Part shown: positions 50,910-59,361 of the stretch, piece after piece | Position numbering within the stretch: position 1 is the first letter of the stretch | How the letters are laid out: the number at the start of each line of letters is the position of its first letter | Assembly: GCA_003600225.1 (NCBI GenBank) | Contig: QZFT01000044.1 | Span: 1-64,000, forward strand | Origin: Pseudonocardiaceae bacterium YIM PH 21723 | Lineage (GTDB): Bacteria; Actinomycetota; Actinomycetes; Mycobacteriales; Pseudonocardiaceae | Direction: 5' to 3' | DNA: 64,000 nucleotides | The notes under the pieces: model-generated | What the model was told of the DNA's origin: nothing | What the model saw: only the letters and a program-made list of their open reading frames with translations | Databases searched by the model: none | Made by a program: the position numbers and the translations under genes

Positions 50910-52283
50910 GTGGCTATCAGCGTTTTCGACCTGTTCAAGGTGGGGATCGGGCCGTCCAGCTCGCACACCGTCGGGCCGATGCGAGCGGCTTGCACGTTCG
51001 TGAACGGACTGAAGGCCGACGGTCAGCTCACTCACACCACCACCATCAAGGCCCAGCTGTTCGGCTCGCTGGGCGCGACCGGTCACGGCCATGGCAGCGA
51101 CACCGCCGTCCTGCTGGGCCTGTCCGGCGAAGACCCGGAGACCGTCGACACCTCTCTGGTGCAGACGATGGTCGCGAAGATCAAGGCGGAGAAGCGGCTC
51201 GCTCTACTGGGCACGCACGAGATCGCCTTCGACTCGAACTGCGACCTGGTCATGCACCGGCGGAAGTCCTTGCCGTACCACCCGAACGGCATGACCTTCG
51301 ACGCCTTCGACGCCACCGGTGAGCTGGTGCGTTCCCGCACCTACTACTCGGTGGGCGGCGGCTTCGTCGTCGACGAGGACGCGGCCGGCGCGGACAAGAT
51401 CAAGCCGGACAGCACCGTGCTGGCGCACCCGTTCCTCACCGGTGTGCGGCTGCTGGAGATCACCAAGGCCACCGGAATGTCGATCAGCGACGTGATGCTG
51501 GCCAACGAGCTGTCCTGGCGCTCCGAGGAAGAGGTGCGCAGCGGGCTGCTGCACATCTGGCAGGTCATGCAGGACTGCGTGCAGAAGGGCTGCGGTGAGA
51601 CCGGGGTACTGCCCGGCGGCTTGAAGGTGCAGCGGCGTGCGGCCGAGCTGTACAAATCGCTGTCCGGCGAGCACTACGCGACCGACCCGCTGCGGGTCAT
51701 GGACTGGGTGTCCCTGTTCGCCCTGGCGGTGAACGAGGAGAATGCGGCAGGCGGCCGGGTGGTCACCGCGCCGACCAACGGCGCGGCGGGCATCGTCCCC
51801 GCGGTGCTGCACTACTACTGGCGCTTCGTGCCCGGTGCCTCCCCGGACGGCGTGGTGCGCTTCCTGCTCACCGCGGGCGCCATCGGCGTGCTGTTCAAGG
51901 AGAACGCGTCGATCTCCGGTGCCGAGGTGGGTTGCCAGGGTGAGGTCGGCTCGGCCTGCTCGATGGCGGCGGCCGGTCTGGCGGAGGTGCTCGGTGGCAC
52001 GCCGGAGCAGGTGGAGAACGCGGCCGAGATCGCGATGGAGCACAACCTGGGCCTGACCTGCGATCCGATCGGCGGCCTGGTGCAGATCCCGTGCATCGAG
52101 CGGAACGCGGTCGCCTCGATCAAGGCGATCACCGCGGCCAGGATCGCGTTGCGCGGAGACGGCTCGCACTTCGTCTCCCTGGACAAGGTCATCAAGACCA
52201 TGCGGGAGACGGGGCGGGATATGAAGGTCAAGTACAAGGAGACGGCCCGCGGCGGGCTCGCGGTCAACGTCATCGAGTGCTGA
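50910..52283 (+). CDS. sdaA: L-serine ammonia-lyase (iron-sulphur type)
   Basis: 457 residues, single-chain type. It opens [20 protein letters not shown] with the catalytic loop; the [4Fe-4S] cysteines lie among [12 protein letters not shown] and [14 protein letters not shown]. It converts serine to pyruvate and ammonia, as alanine dehydrogenase yields pyruvate and ammonia from alanine. The GTG at 50910 follows AAAGGAG. It is divergent from the PucR gene. Confidence 0.95.
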   Translation: MAISVFDLFKVGIGPSSSHTVGPMRAACTFVNGLKADGQLTHTTTIKAQLFGSLGATGHGHGSDTAVLLGLSGEDPETVDTSLVQTMVAKIKAEKRLALLGTHEIAFDSNCDLVMHRRKSLPYHPNGMTFDAFDATGELVRSRTYYSVGGGFVVDEDAAGADKIKPDSTVLAHPFLTGVRLLEITKATGMSISDVMLANELSWRSEEEVRSGLLHIWQVMQDCVQKGCGETGVLPGGLKVQRRAAELYKSLSGEHYATDPLRVMDWVSLFALAVNEENAAGGRVVTAPTNGAAGIVPAVLHYYWRFVPGASPDGVVRFLLTAGAIGVLFKENASISGAEVGCQGEVGSACSMAAAGLAEVLGGTPEQVENAAEIAMEHNLGLTCDPIGGLVQIPCIERNAVASIKAITAARIALRGDGSHFVSLDKVIKTMRETGRDMKVKYKETARGGLAVNVIEC

Positions 52284-52295
52284 CCCTTTTGGGGT

Positions 52296-52420
52296 CGCGT
52301 CCGGCGTTTGACGAAAGACGGCTTTAGAGGGGGAGACGGGCCCGGCGCCCGTCTTTCCTGCCTGGCCGTTGGGTGGGGGCACGCCATTCTGGGCTGCCTG
52401 GGCCGCTGCGCGATGCCTTG
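52296..52420 (+). repeat. Dispersed repeat module A, copy 3
   Basis: Blocks GGCTTTAGAGGGGGAGACGG, CTTTCCTGCCTGGCCGTT and GGGTGGGGGCACGCC. It begins 12 bases after the sdaA stop. Modules A (+), B, C and A (-) follow one another from 52296 to 52795 with no gene between. Confidence 0.75.
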
Positions 52421-52424
52421 TCTC

Positions 52425-52475
52425 GTGAAGGGCACCCACACTGCGTTGAGTGCAGTAAGGGTGCCCCTCACTGCA
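52425..52475. repeat. Family B hairpin
   Basis: GTGAAGGGCACCC pairs with GGGTGCCCCTCAC (one mismatch), with an inner ACTGC/GCAGT pair around GTTGAGT. Same family as the hairpin at 3179 and the array at 43482. Confidence 0.85.
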
Positions 52476-52527
52476 TCCCCCCGGTGCCCACCGGCCCTCG
52501 GCACCCAGTCCACTGTGGACCAAGCCT

Positions 52528-52583
52528 TTGTTTCATCTTCAAGATGGATTCGGGGTCCCGAATCCATCTTGAAGATGAAACAA
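52528..52583. repeat. Palindrome family C, copy 2
   Basis: 27-base perfect arms with only two bases between them; the arm reads TTGTTTCATC, TTCAAGATGG, ATTCGGG. Same core (CATCTTCAAGATGGATT) as the copy at 43701, but the arms are longer and the outer sequence differs, with the pairing kept. Confidence 0.95.
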
Positions 52584-52674
52584 CCGCGCGCGGTTCACTC
52601 ACACGGACACCATGGGCCCCAGCAGCATCACCGGTCACATCAAGAATCGAAAGCCGCCCCACTCGCCCCAAGCG

Positions 52675-52795
52675 GCGGCGGCTCGACCGGCCAGTTCGGC
52701 GTGCCCCCACCAGACGGCCCGGCAGGAAAGACGCGGACCCCACCCGTCTCCTCCTCCAAAGCCTCCTTCCCCAACCGCCCGACCCAGCGCCCCCC
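52675..52795 (-). repeat. Dispersed repeat module A, copy 4 (inverted)
   Basis: On the minus strand it reads GGCTTTGGAGGAGGAGACGG, then CTTTCCTGCCGGGC and GGTGGGGGCACGCC. It is inverted relative to copy 3, so the two flank the B and C modules as ~120-base terminal inverted repeats of a ~500-base unit. Confidence 0.72.
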
Positions 52796-52859
52796 CCAGC
52801 TCGACCGCCAGACCCAGCCCCACACCCCCAGCTCCGCCCAAGATCATCCCTTTGATATG

Positions 52860-53411
52860 TTGATCTTGATCGCACAGAGCTTCGCGGGAGTTGATTCGTC
52901 AAGACCGAAGTGTAGGTAGACAACACGTCACCGCCCGGTCGCCCGGGGTGCGCATTTCCGACAAGTGCCGGTACCCATTCGGGAAAATGCGGTCGAGGTC
53001 ACTGTGTGGCGTGGGTCAAATTATTCACCAACGGCGCTGTTCGACCGGGGTGTGGGCCATCGAACACAACATGTACAACAGTTGACGGCACGATTGGTCA
53101 ATTCTGGAATTCCCACACTCTGATGCTGTAGATCTCACTCTAAAGCGTGTTGGGATCTGGTGATAAACGATGATATGAAGAGGTAGTTGCGCCTCTGACC
53201 TGCCTCGTTACTGTCTATGAACGATCAGTCACGCAGCGGTGTTACGTGATCTGGCCCATTGCTGAGCCACGGTTAAGAACTCATCAATACGAGCTAATAC
53301 GATCTTCGCTCCGGTTGTAAACGACGTCGTGATTCGATAGAAATAGAACCGTAATAGACCGGTTCAACCATCTAATTCCCTGCCTCATACGAGGGAAGAG
53401 GAGACACGACG
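52860..53411. other. AT-richer gene-free region with candidate promoter
   Basis: About 550 bases with visibly lower GC content than the surroundings and no supported ORF in any frame. A candidate promoter is TTGTAA at 53315-53320 and TAGAAA at 53338-53343, 17 bases apart, ~70 bases before the permease GTG. The palindrome ACGACGTCGT follows the -35 box. I see no RNA gene here, but a small RNA or long leader cannot be excluded. Confidence 0.4.
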
Positions 53412-54710
53412 GTGCCGCCGCACAACACGCTCGCCGCCGAACGACCGATCGCTGACTTGGAGTCTGCCAACGCCGCCACCGCGCCGAGCAAGACCGTCAC
53501 TGCCACTACTAGCCCTGCTGCAGCCCAGCAGCCCACCCGCCGGATGCCCCGCTCCCTGGGCGCGCTCGGCTGGGTGATGATCGTCGCGGGCTGCCACATC
53601 CTCGGTGACATCGGTTCCGCCGCCGGCCTGCCCGCCGGAAACCTGCTGATGTCGATGATCATCGGAATCGCCCTCGCCGTGTCCGGAATCCTCCGGATGA
53701 GCTTCCCCAAACCCGCCGCCCGGGTCTCCCAGGTGCTCATCGGCGTGCTGATGGGCAGCTACCTGATGCCGGACTCCCTGAAGTCGATGGGACTGGCCAC
53801 CGCGCTGCTGACCGGCGTCACCCTGCTGACCATCGCGCTCGCGGCCCTGGTCGCCTGGGCCATGTTCCGCTACACCTCGGTGGGTCTGCCCGAGGCCATC
53901 CTGGGCATGGTGCCCGGTGGCTCCGCGGCGACCGTGAGCTGCGCCGAGGACCTGCGGGCCAACGCCCCGATGGTCGCCTTCTCCCAGTACATGCGAGTGC
54001 TGCTGGTCGCGCTGAGCGCGCCCGCCCTGGTGGCACTCACCCAGACGAAGTCCGCCCGGCGCGCGGAGGAGTCCTCGGCCTTCGAGGACTTCGCCAACGC
54101 CACCAAGCTCGTCGGTTCGGATGACCAGTTCGCCGGACTGGTCGTGCTGCTGATGGTGGCGGTGACCGGCTTCTACCTGGCCAAACAGGGCAGGCTGCCG
54201 GTTCCCGCGCTGCTCGGTCCGATGATCGCCGCCGCGGTGGTCTCGGTGAGCGGGATCGAGACCGGGTTCGCCCCGGATGGACTGCTGAAGGATCTGGTGT
54301 TCACCGTGATCGGTCTGGAGGTCGGCCTGCGGTTCACTCGCAAGTCGGCCGCCGCTGCCGGCCGGAGTATGCCAGCGGTACTGGCCGGCATCACGGCCCT
54401 CTGCGTGCTGTGTGCCCTGATGGCGCTCGGTGTCACACAGCTGGCCGACGTCACGTTCATGGACGCCTACCTGGCGACCACGCCCGGCGGGATCAATGCC
54501 GTGCTGGCCACTGCCGCGTCCACCGGTGGCGACGTCCCTGTCGTCACCGCCGTCCAGGCACTGCGACTGCTCATCGTCGTGCTGTTCACCCCGCTACTGC
54601 TGCGGGCGGTGACCAAGCTGGTCACGCCCATCCCGGCGCAGCGGCTGCCTCAGTCCGAGAAGTCGAAGATCTCCCCGGTCACCTCGTGCAAGGCCGAGTC
54701 GCTCGCGTAG
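53412..54710 (+). CDS. AbrB-family membrane transporter
   Basis: 432 residues. Two repeated blocks of helices typical of the AbrB duplication: GDIGSAAGLPAGNLLMSMII and LGMVPGGSAATVSCAEDLRA in the first half, and LPVPALLGPMIAAAVVSVSG then LATTPGGINAVLATAASTGG in the second. The E. coli relative was long mislabelled an ammonia monooxygenase; it is a transporter-like membrane protein of unknown substrate. A ~45-residue Ala/Thr-rich tail precedes the first helix. The GTG at 53412 follows GAGGAG. Its last 61 bases overlap the convergent SSI-like gene. Confidence 0.85.
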   Translation: MPPHNTLAAERPIADLESANAATAPSKTVTATTSPAAAQQPTRRMPRSLGALGWVMIVAGCHILGDIGSAAGLPAGNLLMSMIIGIALAVSGILRMSFPKPAARVSQVLIGVLMGSYLMPDSLKSMGLATALLTGVTLLTIALAALVAWAMFRYTSVGLPEAILGMVPGGSAATVSCAEDLRANAPMVAFSQYMRVLLVALSAPALVALTQTKSARRAEESSAFEDFANATKLVGSDDQFAGLVVLLMVAVTGFYLAKQGRLPVPALLGPMIAAAVVSVSGIETGFAPDGLLKDLVFTVIGLEVGLRFTRKSAAAAGRSMPAVLAGITALCVLCALMALGVTQLADVTFMDAYLATTPGGINAVLATAASTGGDVPVVTAVQALRLLIVVLFTPLLLRAVTKLVTPIPAQRLPQSEKSKISPVTSCKAESLA

Positions 54711-55027
54711 CAGCTCGAGAAGGTGATCAGGCTGTTGTTCCAGGTGCCCGACAGGACTGCCATGACCCGGTCCGGCTCGCCCCTGCACGGGGTGGCCGGT
54801 GCCAGTCTGGTCGGATCTCCGGCCAGCCGGCCGAGGTCGGCGCAGGCCTGCCGGGCATTCGGATGCGACCCGTGATCGGTGGCGCTCTGCATGGCCTTTC
54901 CGCAGCGCAGCGTCACCGTCATGGGCAGCTTCTCGCCCGTTCTGTGCACCTGGAGTTCCAGCCGGGCATCGGCGACCGGGACCGGGAGCAGCAGGCTCAG
55001 TGCCAGTACGACGCCGGAGAAATGCAT
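54650..55027 (-). CDS. SSI-family (subtilisin inhibitor-like) protein 1
   Basis: 125 residues: signal peptide MHFSGVVLALSLLLPVPVAD and a domain with the SSI pattern: VTLRCGKAM, HPNARQACADLGRLAGDPTR, a central Cys, GTWNN, a Cys pair in FSSCYAS and a final GEIFDFSD. The usual reactive-site loop (C-P-M-V-Y-like) is not clearly kept, since the region reads APATPCRGEPDRV. It may inhibit a secreted protease. Start ATG 55027 or GTG 55048; neither has a strong ribosome site. Its 3' end overlaps the permease gene convergently. Confidence 0.7.
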   Translation of the reverse strand: MHFSGVVLALSLLLPVPVADARLELQVHRTGEKLPMTVTLRCGKAMQSATDHGSHPNARQACADLGRLAGDPTRLAPATPCRGEPDRVMAVLSGTWNNSLITFSSCYASDSALHEVTGEIFDFSD

Positions 55028-55068
55028 AACGTAGTCGTACCAGTGCACTGAGTAGCCGACATGTCGAT

Positions 55069-55464
55069 CTAGAACTGGAAGATCGACCCGGTGACCGTGG
55101 TCAGCACGCAGCGATTCGAGTACTCCTGCTTCCGATCCACCTGCTGGCCACGCCAGCTGCCCTTGACCTCGGCTTCCTGGGGGTCAAGTTCCAGGGTGCA
55201 CTGTTTGCCCGACGGCATCGCGAGCGTGGTGAAATCACCGTTCACCTTCGCCAGGTCGGCGCAGGCGTCGGCCTTGTGCCCGTGCGTACCACCGGGTGGA
55301 TCACATGTCAGCGACACTGTCTGCGTGGTGCCGTCCTTGGGGCCGACCGAAAGGGTCAGTTCGGTCGGCCCGGAACCGGCATCTCCGCAGGCCATGGAGC
55401 TCGTCAGCGTCGCTGCGAGAACCAGCATCCGCATGTGAATAGTCGTACTCCGATGCACGTGCAT
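55069..55464 (-). CDS. SSI-family protein 2 (possible lipoprotein)
   Basis: 131 residues. After an N-terminal hydrophobic stretch (MRMLVLAATLTSSMAC) comes a Cys that could be lipidated, though the lipobox is weak. The domain has VSLTCDPPGGTHGHKADACA, DLAKVNGDFTTL, CTLELDPQEAEVKGSWRGQQ and ends NRCVLTTVTGSIFQF, the Streptomyces subtilisin-inhibitor pattern. The start ATG 55464 has GGAGG upstream. It lies 41 bases before the first SSI gene, in tandem. Confidence 0.8.
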   Translation of the reverse strand: MHVHRSTTIHMRMLVLAATLTSSMACGDAGSGPTELTLSVGPKDGTTQTVSLTCDPPGGTHGHKADACADLAKVNGDFTTLAMPSGKQCTLELDPQEAEVKGSWRGQQVDRKQEYSNRCVLTTVTGSIFQF

Positions 55465-55513
55465 AGTCCCGTTCCTCCACCGCATCGCTCGACACTCACA
55501 TCGGGGATACCCG

Positions 55514-55903
55514 TTAGAACTGGAAAATTGCGCCGGTCCACCGAACCATCTGACATTCGTTGCTGACGGTGTCCGCGTAGTAGACCTGCCTGCCGCCCCA
55601 GCGACCGGCCAGTTCGATCCGGACCGGGATGTTGCCGTAGTTGCAGAGCATGTCCTGCGCGGGGCGCAGGTCCTTGTAGTTGCCGTCCACCGTGTCCAGC
55701 AGCGCGCAAGCCTCGGCGGCCCTCTTGTGTGGTCCGCCGGTCGGGCCGCAGTTCAGCTGGGTGCTGGAGACGATGCCACCGCCGCCCGGCTGCGGATTGG
55801 TGGTGCGCTTGAGGGTCAGCTGGGCGTGCGGTTCGGCGGCAGCCGCGGGGGCGGCCAGGGTCGCGGTCATGGCGAGAACGGCGAGGGCGGTGCGAATGAT
55901 CAC
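55514..55903 (-). CDS. SSI-family protein 3
   Basis: 129 residues: signal peptide ending TLAAPAAAA, then LTLKRTTNPQPGGGGIVSST, QLNCGPTGGPHKRAAEACAL, DTVDGNYKDL, GRWGGRQVYYADTVSNECQM and GAIFQF. The pattern is the same as its two neighbours, with four Cys in the SSI positions. The GTG at 55903 is the best start but lacks a strong ribosome site. It lies 49 bases from the second gene, so the three form a tandem cluster of diverged paralogues. Confidence 0.8.
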   Translation of the reverse strand: MIIRTALAVLAMTATLAAPAAAAEPHAQLTLKRTTNPQPGGGGIVSSTQLNCGPTGGPHKRAAEACALLDTVDGNYKDLRPAQDMLCNYGNIPVRIELAGRWGGRQVYYADTVSNECQMVRWTGAIFQF

Positions 55904-56286
55904 CCGGCTAGAGCTACTCGCCGGGCGGGGGCGCAACAAGGAACGCCACCCGCTCAGGTGCGCGATGTGGCCAACGTGGGTGATCTTCGCGGCTGCCGAA
56001 CCGCGTCCTGCCTCCCGGGTTCCCGGCATCCCGATTCCGGAAAGTGAACCTATTTCGCCTCCTCGCCTGGAAACAGTCCCCACCCCAACCGGGGGCAGAC
56101 CACCCACTGTGCGGAATCGTCGGGGATTCTGCGTTCCACGCTAGCGATTCCGGGGTGTTGCCGGGGGCCGGGACGGTGAGTTGTGGATAGACCGAAAGGC
56201 TGTGGACAAGTGGGCGAAAGGGCAGGTCGGTGGCCTGCACCGGCCGAACCATTGTCTTCCGATGGACCGCGGGTTATCGTTGTGCC

Positions 56287-56329
56287 GCGCTTCGCTCCCG
56301 GTAACCCCCAGGCTGGTTGAGCGAAGCGC
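56287..56329. other. Conserved-loop hairpin, copy 2, with T-tract
   Basis: Stem GCGCTTCGCTC / GAGCGAAGCGC, perfect 11 pairs, around a 21-base loop with core ACCCCCAGGCTGGTT. Five T residues follow directly on the plus strand, so it could work as a terminator or attenuator ~97 bases before the peptidase gene. It is the only structure I see in the 523-base gap 55904-56426. Confidence 0.65.
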
Positions 56330-56426
56330 TTTTTCCTGCCCGGCGAAAGACGGACACAGACCATTGCCTGCCCGGTGGCCAAATGGCAGCATCTCCCGGC
56401 GGAGACCGGAAACCGGGGGAGGCTGG

Positions 56427-56972
56427 ATGCGCAGCAGGCACGCCGTGCCTAAGCAGTTACAGGCCAGCTGTCAGCAGCGGCTGGCCGAGATCCGCATCCC
56501 CGAGCCGTTCGACATCAACGAACTGTGCGCCCGCATCTCCGCCGACCGCGGCCGGCCCATCGTGCTGGCTCCGATGCACTTCGCCGGCGGCTCCATCTTC
56601 GGCACCTGGCTGGGCACCGACGCCGCCGACTACATCTTCTACGAGCAGCGCACCAGCACCCCGCACCAGCAGCACATCATCCTGCACGAGCTGGGGCACA
56701 TCATCTGTGGCCACCGCAGCGACGTCCCGATCGACCAGGGCATCGCCGGGATGCTGTTCCCCGACTGCGATCCGCAACTGGTGCGCGACATGCTGCGCCG
56801 CGGTGACTTCTCCACCCAGCAGGAGCAGGAAGCCGAGATCATCGCCAGCCTGGTGATGGAGAAGGTCAGCAGGCAGCCCCTGGAACCGACCTGGGCCACC
56901 CCCGCGCAGGACCTGGCCGCCATCGCCCGGCTGGAACGACTGCTCGGCGGCCCGGACAGGTCCACCCGGTGA
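56427..56972 (+). CDS. ImmA/IrrE-like HExxH peptidase
   Basis: 181 residues. Zinc motif in IILHELGHIICGHRS (HExxH plus a further His), with the EAEIIAS segment giving the usual third ligand. Short actinobacterial member of the ImmA/IrrE type. Such proteins cleave or bind repressors, but no XRE partner gene lies alongside. GGGGGAGG precedes ATG 56427. It is the first gene of a four-gene coupled operon; the next GTG overlaps its stop (GTGA). Confidence 0.85.
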   Translation: MRSRHAVPKQLQASCQQRLAEIRIPEPFDINELCARISADRGRPIVLAPMHFAGGSIFGTWLGTDAADYIFYEQRTSTPHQQHIILHELGHIICGHRSDVPIDQGIAGMLFPDCDPQLVRDMLRRGDFSTQQEQEAEIIASLVMEKVSRQPLEPTWATPAQDLAAIARLERLLGGPDRSTR

Positions 56973-58126
56973 ACGAACTCATCCACCCGTTCTGCGCGCT
57001 GATCGCCTTCGCCGGACTGATCTACAAACTCGGCCACCTGCGGCTGCGCACCCCCGACCCGGCGGTCATCGCGCTGTGCCTGGTGTTCGCCTTCTCCGGG
57101 CTGTCCTTCGCCATGTCCACCCCGGTGGTCTGGCTGGCCACCACCCAGCTCTTCGGCGTGCCGAACATCGCCTCGCTGATCTCCGACGTCTGCGTGGTCC
57201 TGCTGGTCACCAGCGAACTGGTGCTGCTGCTGGTCTGGACCCGCAGGCCGAAGGACGCCCTCCGCGCCTCCGCCCGGCTGCTGATCGTCCGCGCGATCGT
57301 CGTCGGCGTGCTGATCACGCTGTTCTTCATGCTGGACCCGGTCAACGAGCAGTCCACCGACTTCTTCGTCTACTACGCGCACAGCCCCTACTGCGCCGCC
57401 TACCTGCTGATCTACATCGCGGTCGACACGGTCAGCGCCATCCGCATCTCGCACCTGTGCTGGCAGTTCGCCCGCTCCGCGGGCCGGTACTGGCTGGCCG
57501 CCGGACTGCGGCTGGTGGCCATCGGCAGCTGGACCACCCTCGGCTACTGCGTGATCCGCACCGCCGACGTGATCGGCTACCACCTCGGCCTGGACATGCA
57601 CGGCGCCGAGCCCATCGCCCTGCTGTGCGGAGCGGTCGGCGCGGCGGCCAAACTGGTCGGCTGGACGCTGCCCGGGTGGGCGCCGATGCTCGGCACCGCA
57701 CGCCGTCGCCTGCGTCAGTACCGGGCCTACCGTGGCCTGACCCCGCTCTGGCGACCCCTCGCCACGGCCGCCCCACAGGTCGCCATGGTCACGCCGAGCG
57801 GAACGCTGCTCAGCACGCTCACCCTCGCCGACATCGAGTTCCGGCTCTACCGCCGGGTGATCGAGATCCGGGACAGCTACCTGTACCTCGCCCAGTTCTG
57901 CCTGCCCGGAGTCCTGGCGGACGCCACCGCCCGGCACCGGGCCGCCGGCTTGACCGGTGAGGAGCTGGCCGCCGCGATCGAGGCCGACCAGCTGCGTGCC
58001 GCGCTGGCCGCCCACCGGCGAGCCGAGCCGGCTCCGGACCCCGCCGACCTGGGCAGCCCGCCCGCCGCCACCACCATGGCCGACGAGACGAGTTGGCTGT
58101 TGCGAGTCAGCCGGAGCTTCGCATGA
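56969..58126 (+). CDS. MAB_1171c-family membrane protein
   Basis: 385 residues. Seven hydrophobic segments in the first ~230 residues (for example SLISDVCVVLLVTSELVLLL and LLIVRAIVVGVLITLFFML), then a soluble C-terminal domain with FRLYRRVIEIRDSYLYL. The architecture matches the actinobacterial family named MAB_1171c putative transporter, which often follows an IrrE-like peptidase or XRE gene. No transport activity is proven. The GTG overlaps the upstream stop; the downstream amidohydrolase ATG overlaps its own stop. Confidence 0.85.
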   Translation: MNELIHPFCALIAFAGLIYKLGHLRLRTPDPAVIALCLVFAFSGLSFAMSTPVVWLATTQLFGVPNIASLISDVCVVLLVTSELVLLLVWTRRPKDALRASARLLIVRAIVVGVLITLFFMLDPVNEQSTDFFVYYAHSPYCAAYLLIYIAVDTVSAIRISHLCWQFARSAGRYWLAAGLRLVAIGSWTTLGYCVIRTADVIGYHLGLDMHGAEPIALLCGAVGAAAKLVGWTLPGWAPMLGTARRRLRQYRAYRGLTPLWRPLATAAPQVAMVTPSGTLLSTLTLADIEFRLYRRVIEIRDSYLYLAQFCLPGVLADATARHRAAGLTGEELAAAIEADQLRAALAAHRRAEPAPDPADLGSPPAATTMADETSWLLRVSRSFA

Positions 58127-59361
58127 TCCACACGGCGGACACCGTGCTGCCCATCGCCGCCGAGCCGATCGCCGACGGCGCGGTGCTCGTGCACGACGGC
58201 CGCATCGCCGCCGTCGGCACCGCCGCCGAGCTGACGGCCGCCCATCCGGGTACGCCGGTCCGGCCCTGGCGGGGCATCCTCACGCCCGGCCTGGTCAACG
58301 CGCACGCGCACCTGCAGTACACCGAGTACCAGGACCTGGCCGCCGAACCCACCACCTTCGGGCCGTGGATCACCGAGGTCAGCAAGCGCCGGCTCACCTA
58401 CGACGACGCCATGTGGGCCCGCAGCGCGCTGGCCGGTCGCCGGGCGATGCTGCGCACCGGCACCACCGCTGTCGCGGACATCGTCACCGAGCCGGCCGCG
58501 TTGCCGGCAGCGGCGGGCCTGCCCGGCATCTCCTACCTGGAGATCGTCATCTGCGATGACCAGCGCTGGGCCGACACACACCGCAAGCGGCTGCTCGACG
58601 CCCTGGACTCCGCGCCCGCCGATCGTGCGGTCGGCGTCTCGCCACACGCGCTGTACACGCTGAGCACCGGGGTGGTGCAGGCGAGCATCGCGGTGGCCCG
58701 GGAACGCGGCCTGCGGCTGCACCCGCACCTGGCCGAGACCCTGGACGAGGAGCGTTTCGTCCGCGACGGCAACGGCCCCCTCGCCGAGTTCGCCAAGCGG
58801 GGTGGCTGCGCCTACGACCTGATCGGTACCGGCAGCGGACTGCGGCCGGTCGCCTTGCTGGACAAGCTCGGCGGCCTCGGGCCGGACACACACATCGCGC
58901 ACGGCGTGCACTGCGACGCCGCCGACCGCGCGCTGCTCCGCGAGCGCGGCGTCACCGTGGCCGTCTGCGTGCGGTCCAACGCCGTGCTCACCGCGGGGGA
59001 GCCGCCGCTGGCCGACTACCTGCGAGAGAACTCGCCCCTGGCCCTGGGCACCGACTCGCTGGCCTCCAGCCCCAGCCTGGATCTGCTGGCCGAGGCGACG
59101 GCCGCGCGGGAACTCGCCCGCCGCCAGGGCTACACCGAGCCGGACCTGGACCGGCGGCTGATCACCGCCGCCACCCGGGGCGGCGCCACGGCCATGGGCC
59201 GCACCGACATCGGCACGCTGACCGTCGGCTCTCGCGCCGACCTCGCCGTGTTCGAGGTCCCGCGCACCGCTGACCCGTACCGGGCCCTGCTCGACTTCGG
59301 TGCCGGCCGCTGCGTGGCGACCATGCTGGCAGGTTCGATCGAATTTCAGGCGGGAACATGA
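58123..59361 (+). CDS. Amidohydrolase / deaminase-like metallohydrolase
   Basis: 412 residues, TIM-barrel amidohydrolase. Metal ligands: NAHAHLQ (HxH), SPHALYT and HPHLAE on the barrel, HGVHCD, and the Asp in LGTDSLAS. The closest look is the nucleobase/aminofutalosine-deaminase branch. A purine or nucleoside substrate is likely from the following nucleoside permease gene. ATG 58123 overlaps the previous stop; it ends overlapping the next ATG. Confidence 0.85.
   Translation: MIHTADTVLPIAAEPIADGAVLVHDGRIAAVGTAAELTAAHPGTPVRPWRGILTPGLVNAHAHLQYTEYQDLAAEPTTFGPWITEVSKRRLTYDDAMWARSALAGRRAMLRTGTTAVADIVTEPAALPAAAGLPGISYLEIVICDDQRWADTHRKRLLDALDSAPADRAVGVSPHALYTLSTGVVQASIAVARERGLRLHPHLAETLDEERFVRDGNGPLAEFAKRGGCAYDLIGTGSGLRPVALLDKLGGLGPDTHIAHGVHCDAADRALLRERGVTVAVCVRSNAVLTAGEPPLADYLRENSPLALGTDSLASSPSLDLLAEATAARELARRQGYTEPDLDRRLITAATRGGATAMGRTDIGTLTVGSRADLAVFEVPRTADPYRALLDFGAGRCVATMLAGSIEFQAGT

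Noticed and set aside
52308-52919. Plus-strand open frame of 203 codons
   Set aside because: It runs through dispersed repeats A, B, C and A; composition and lack of any domain argue against coding.
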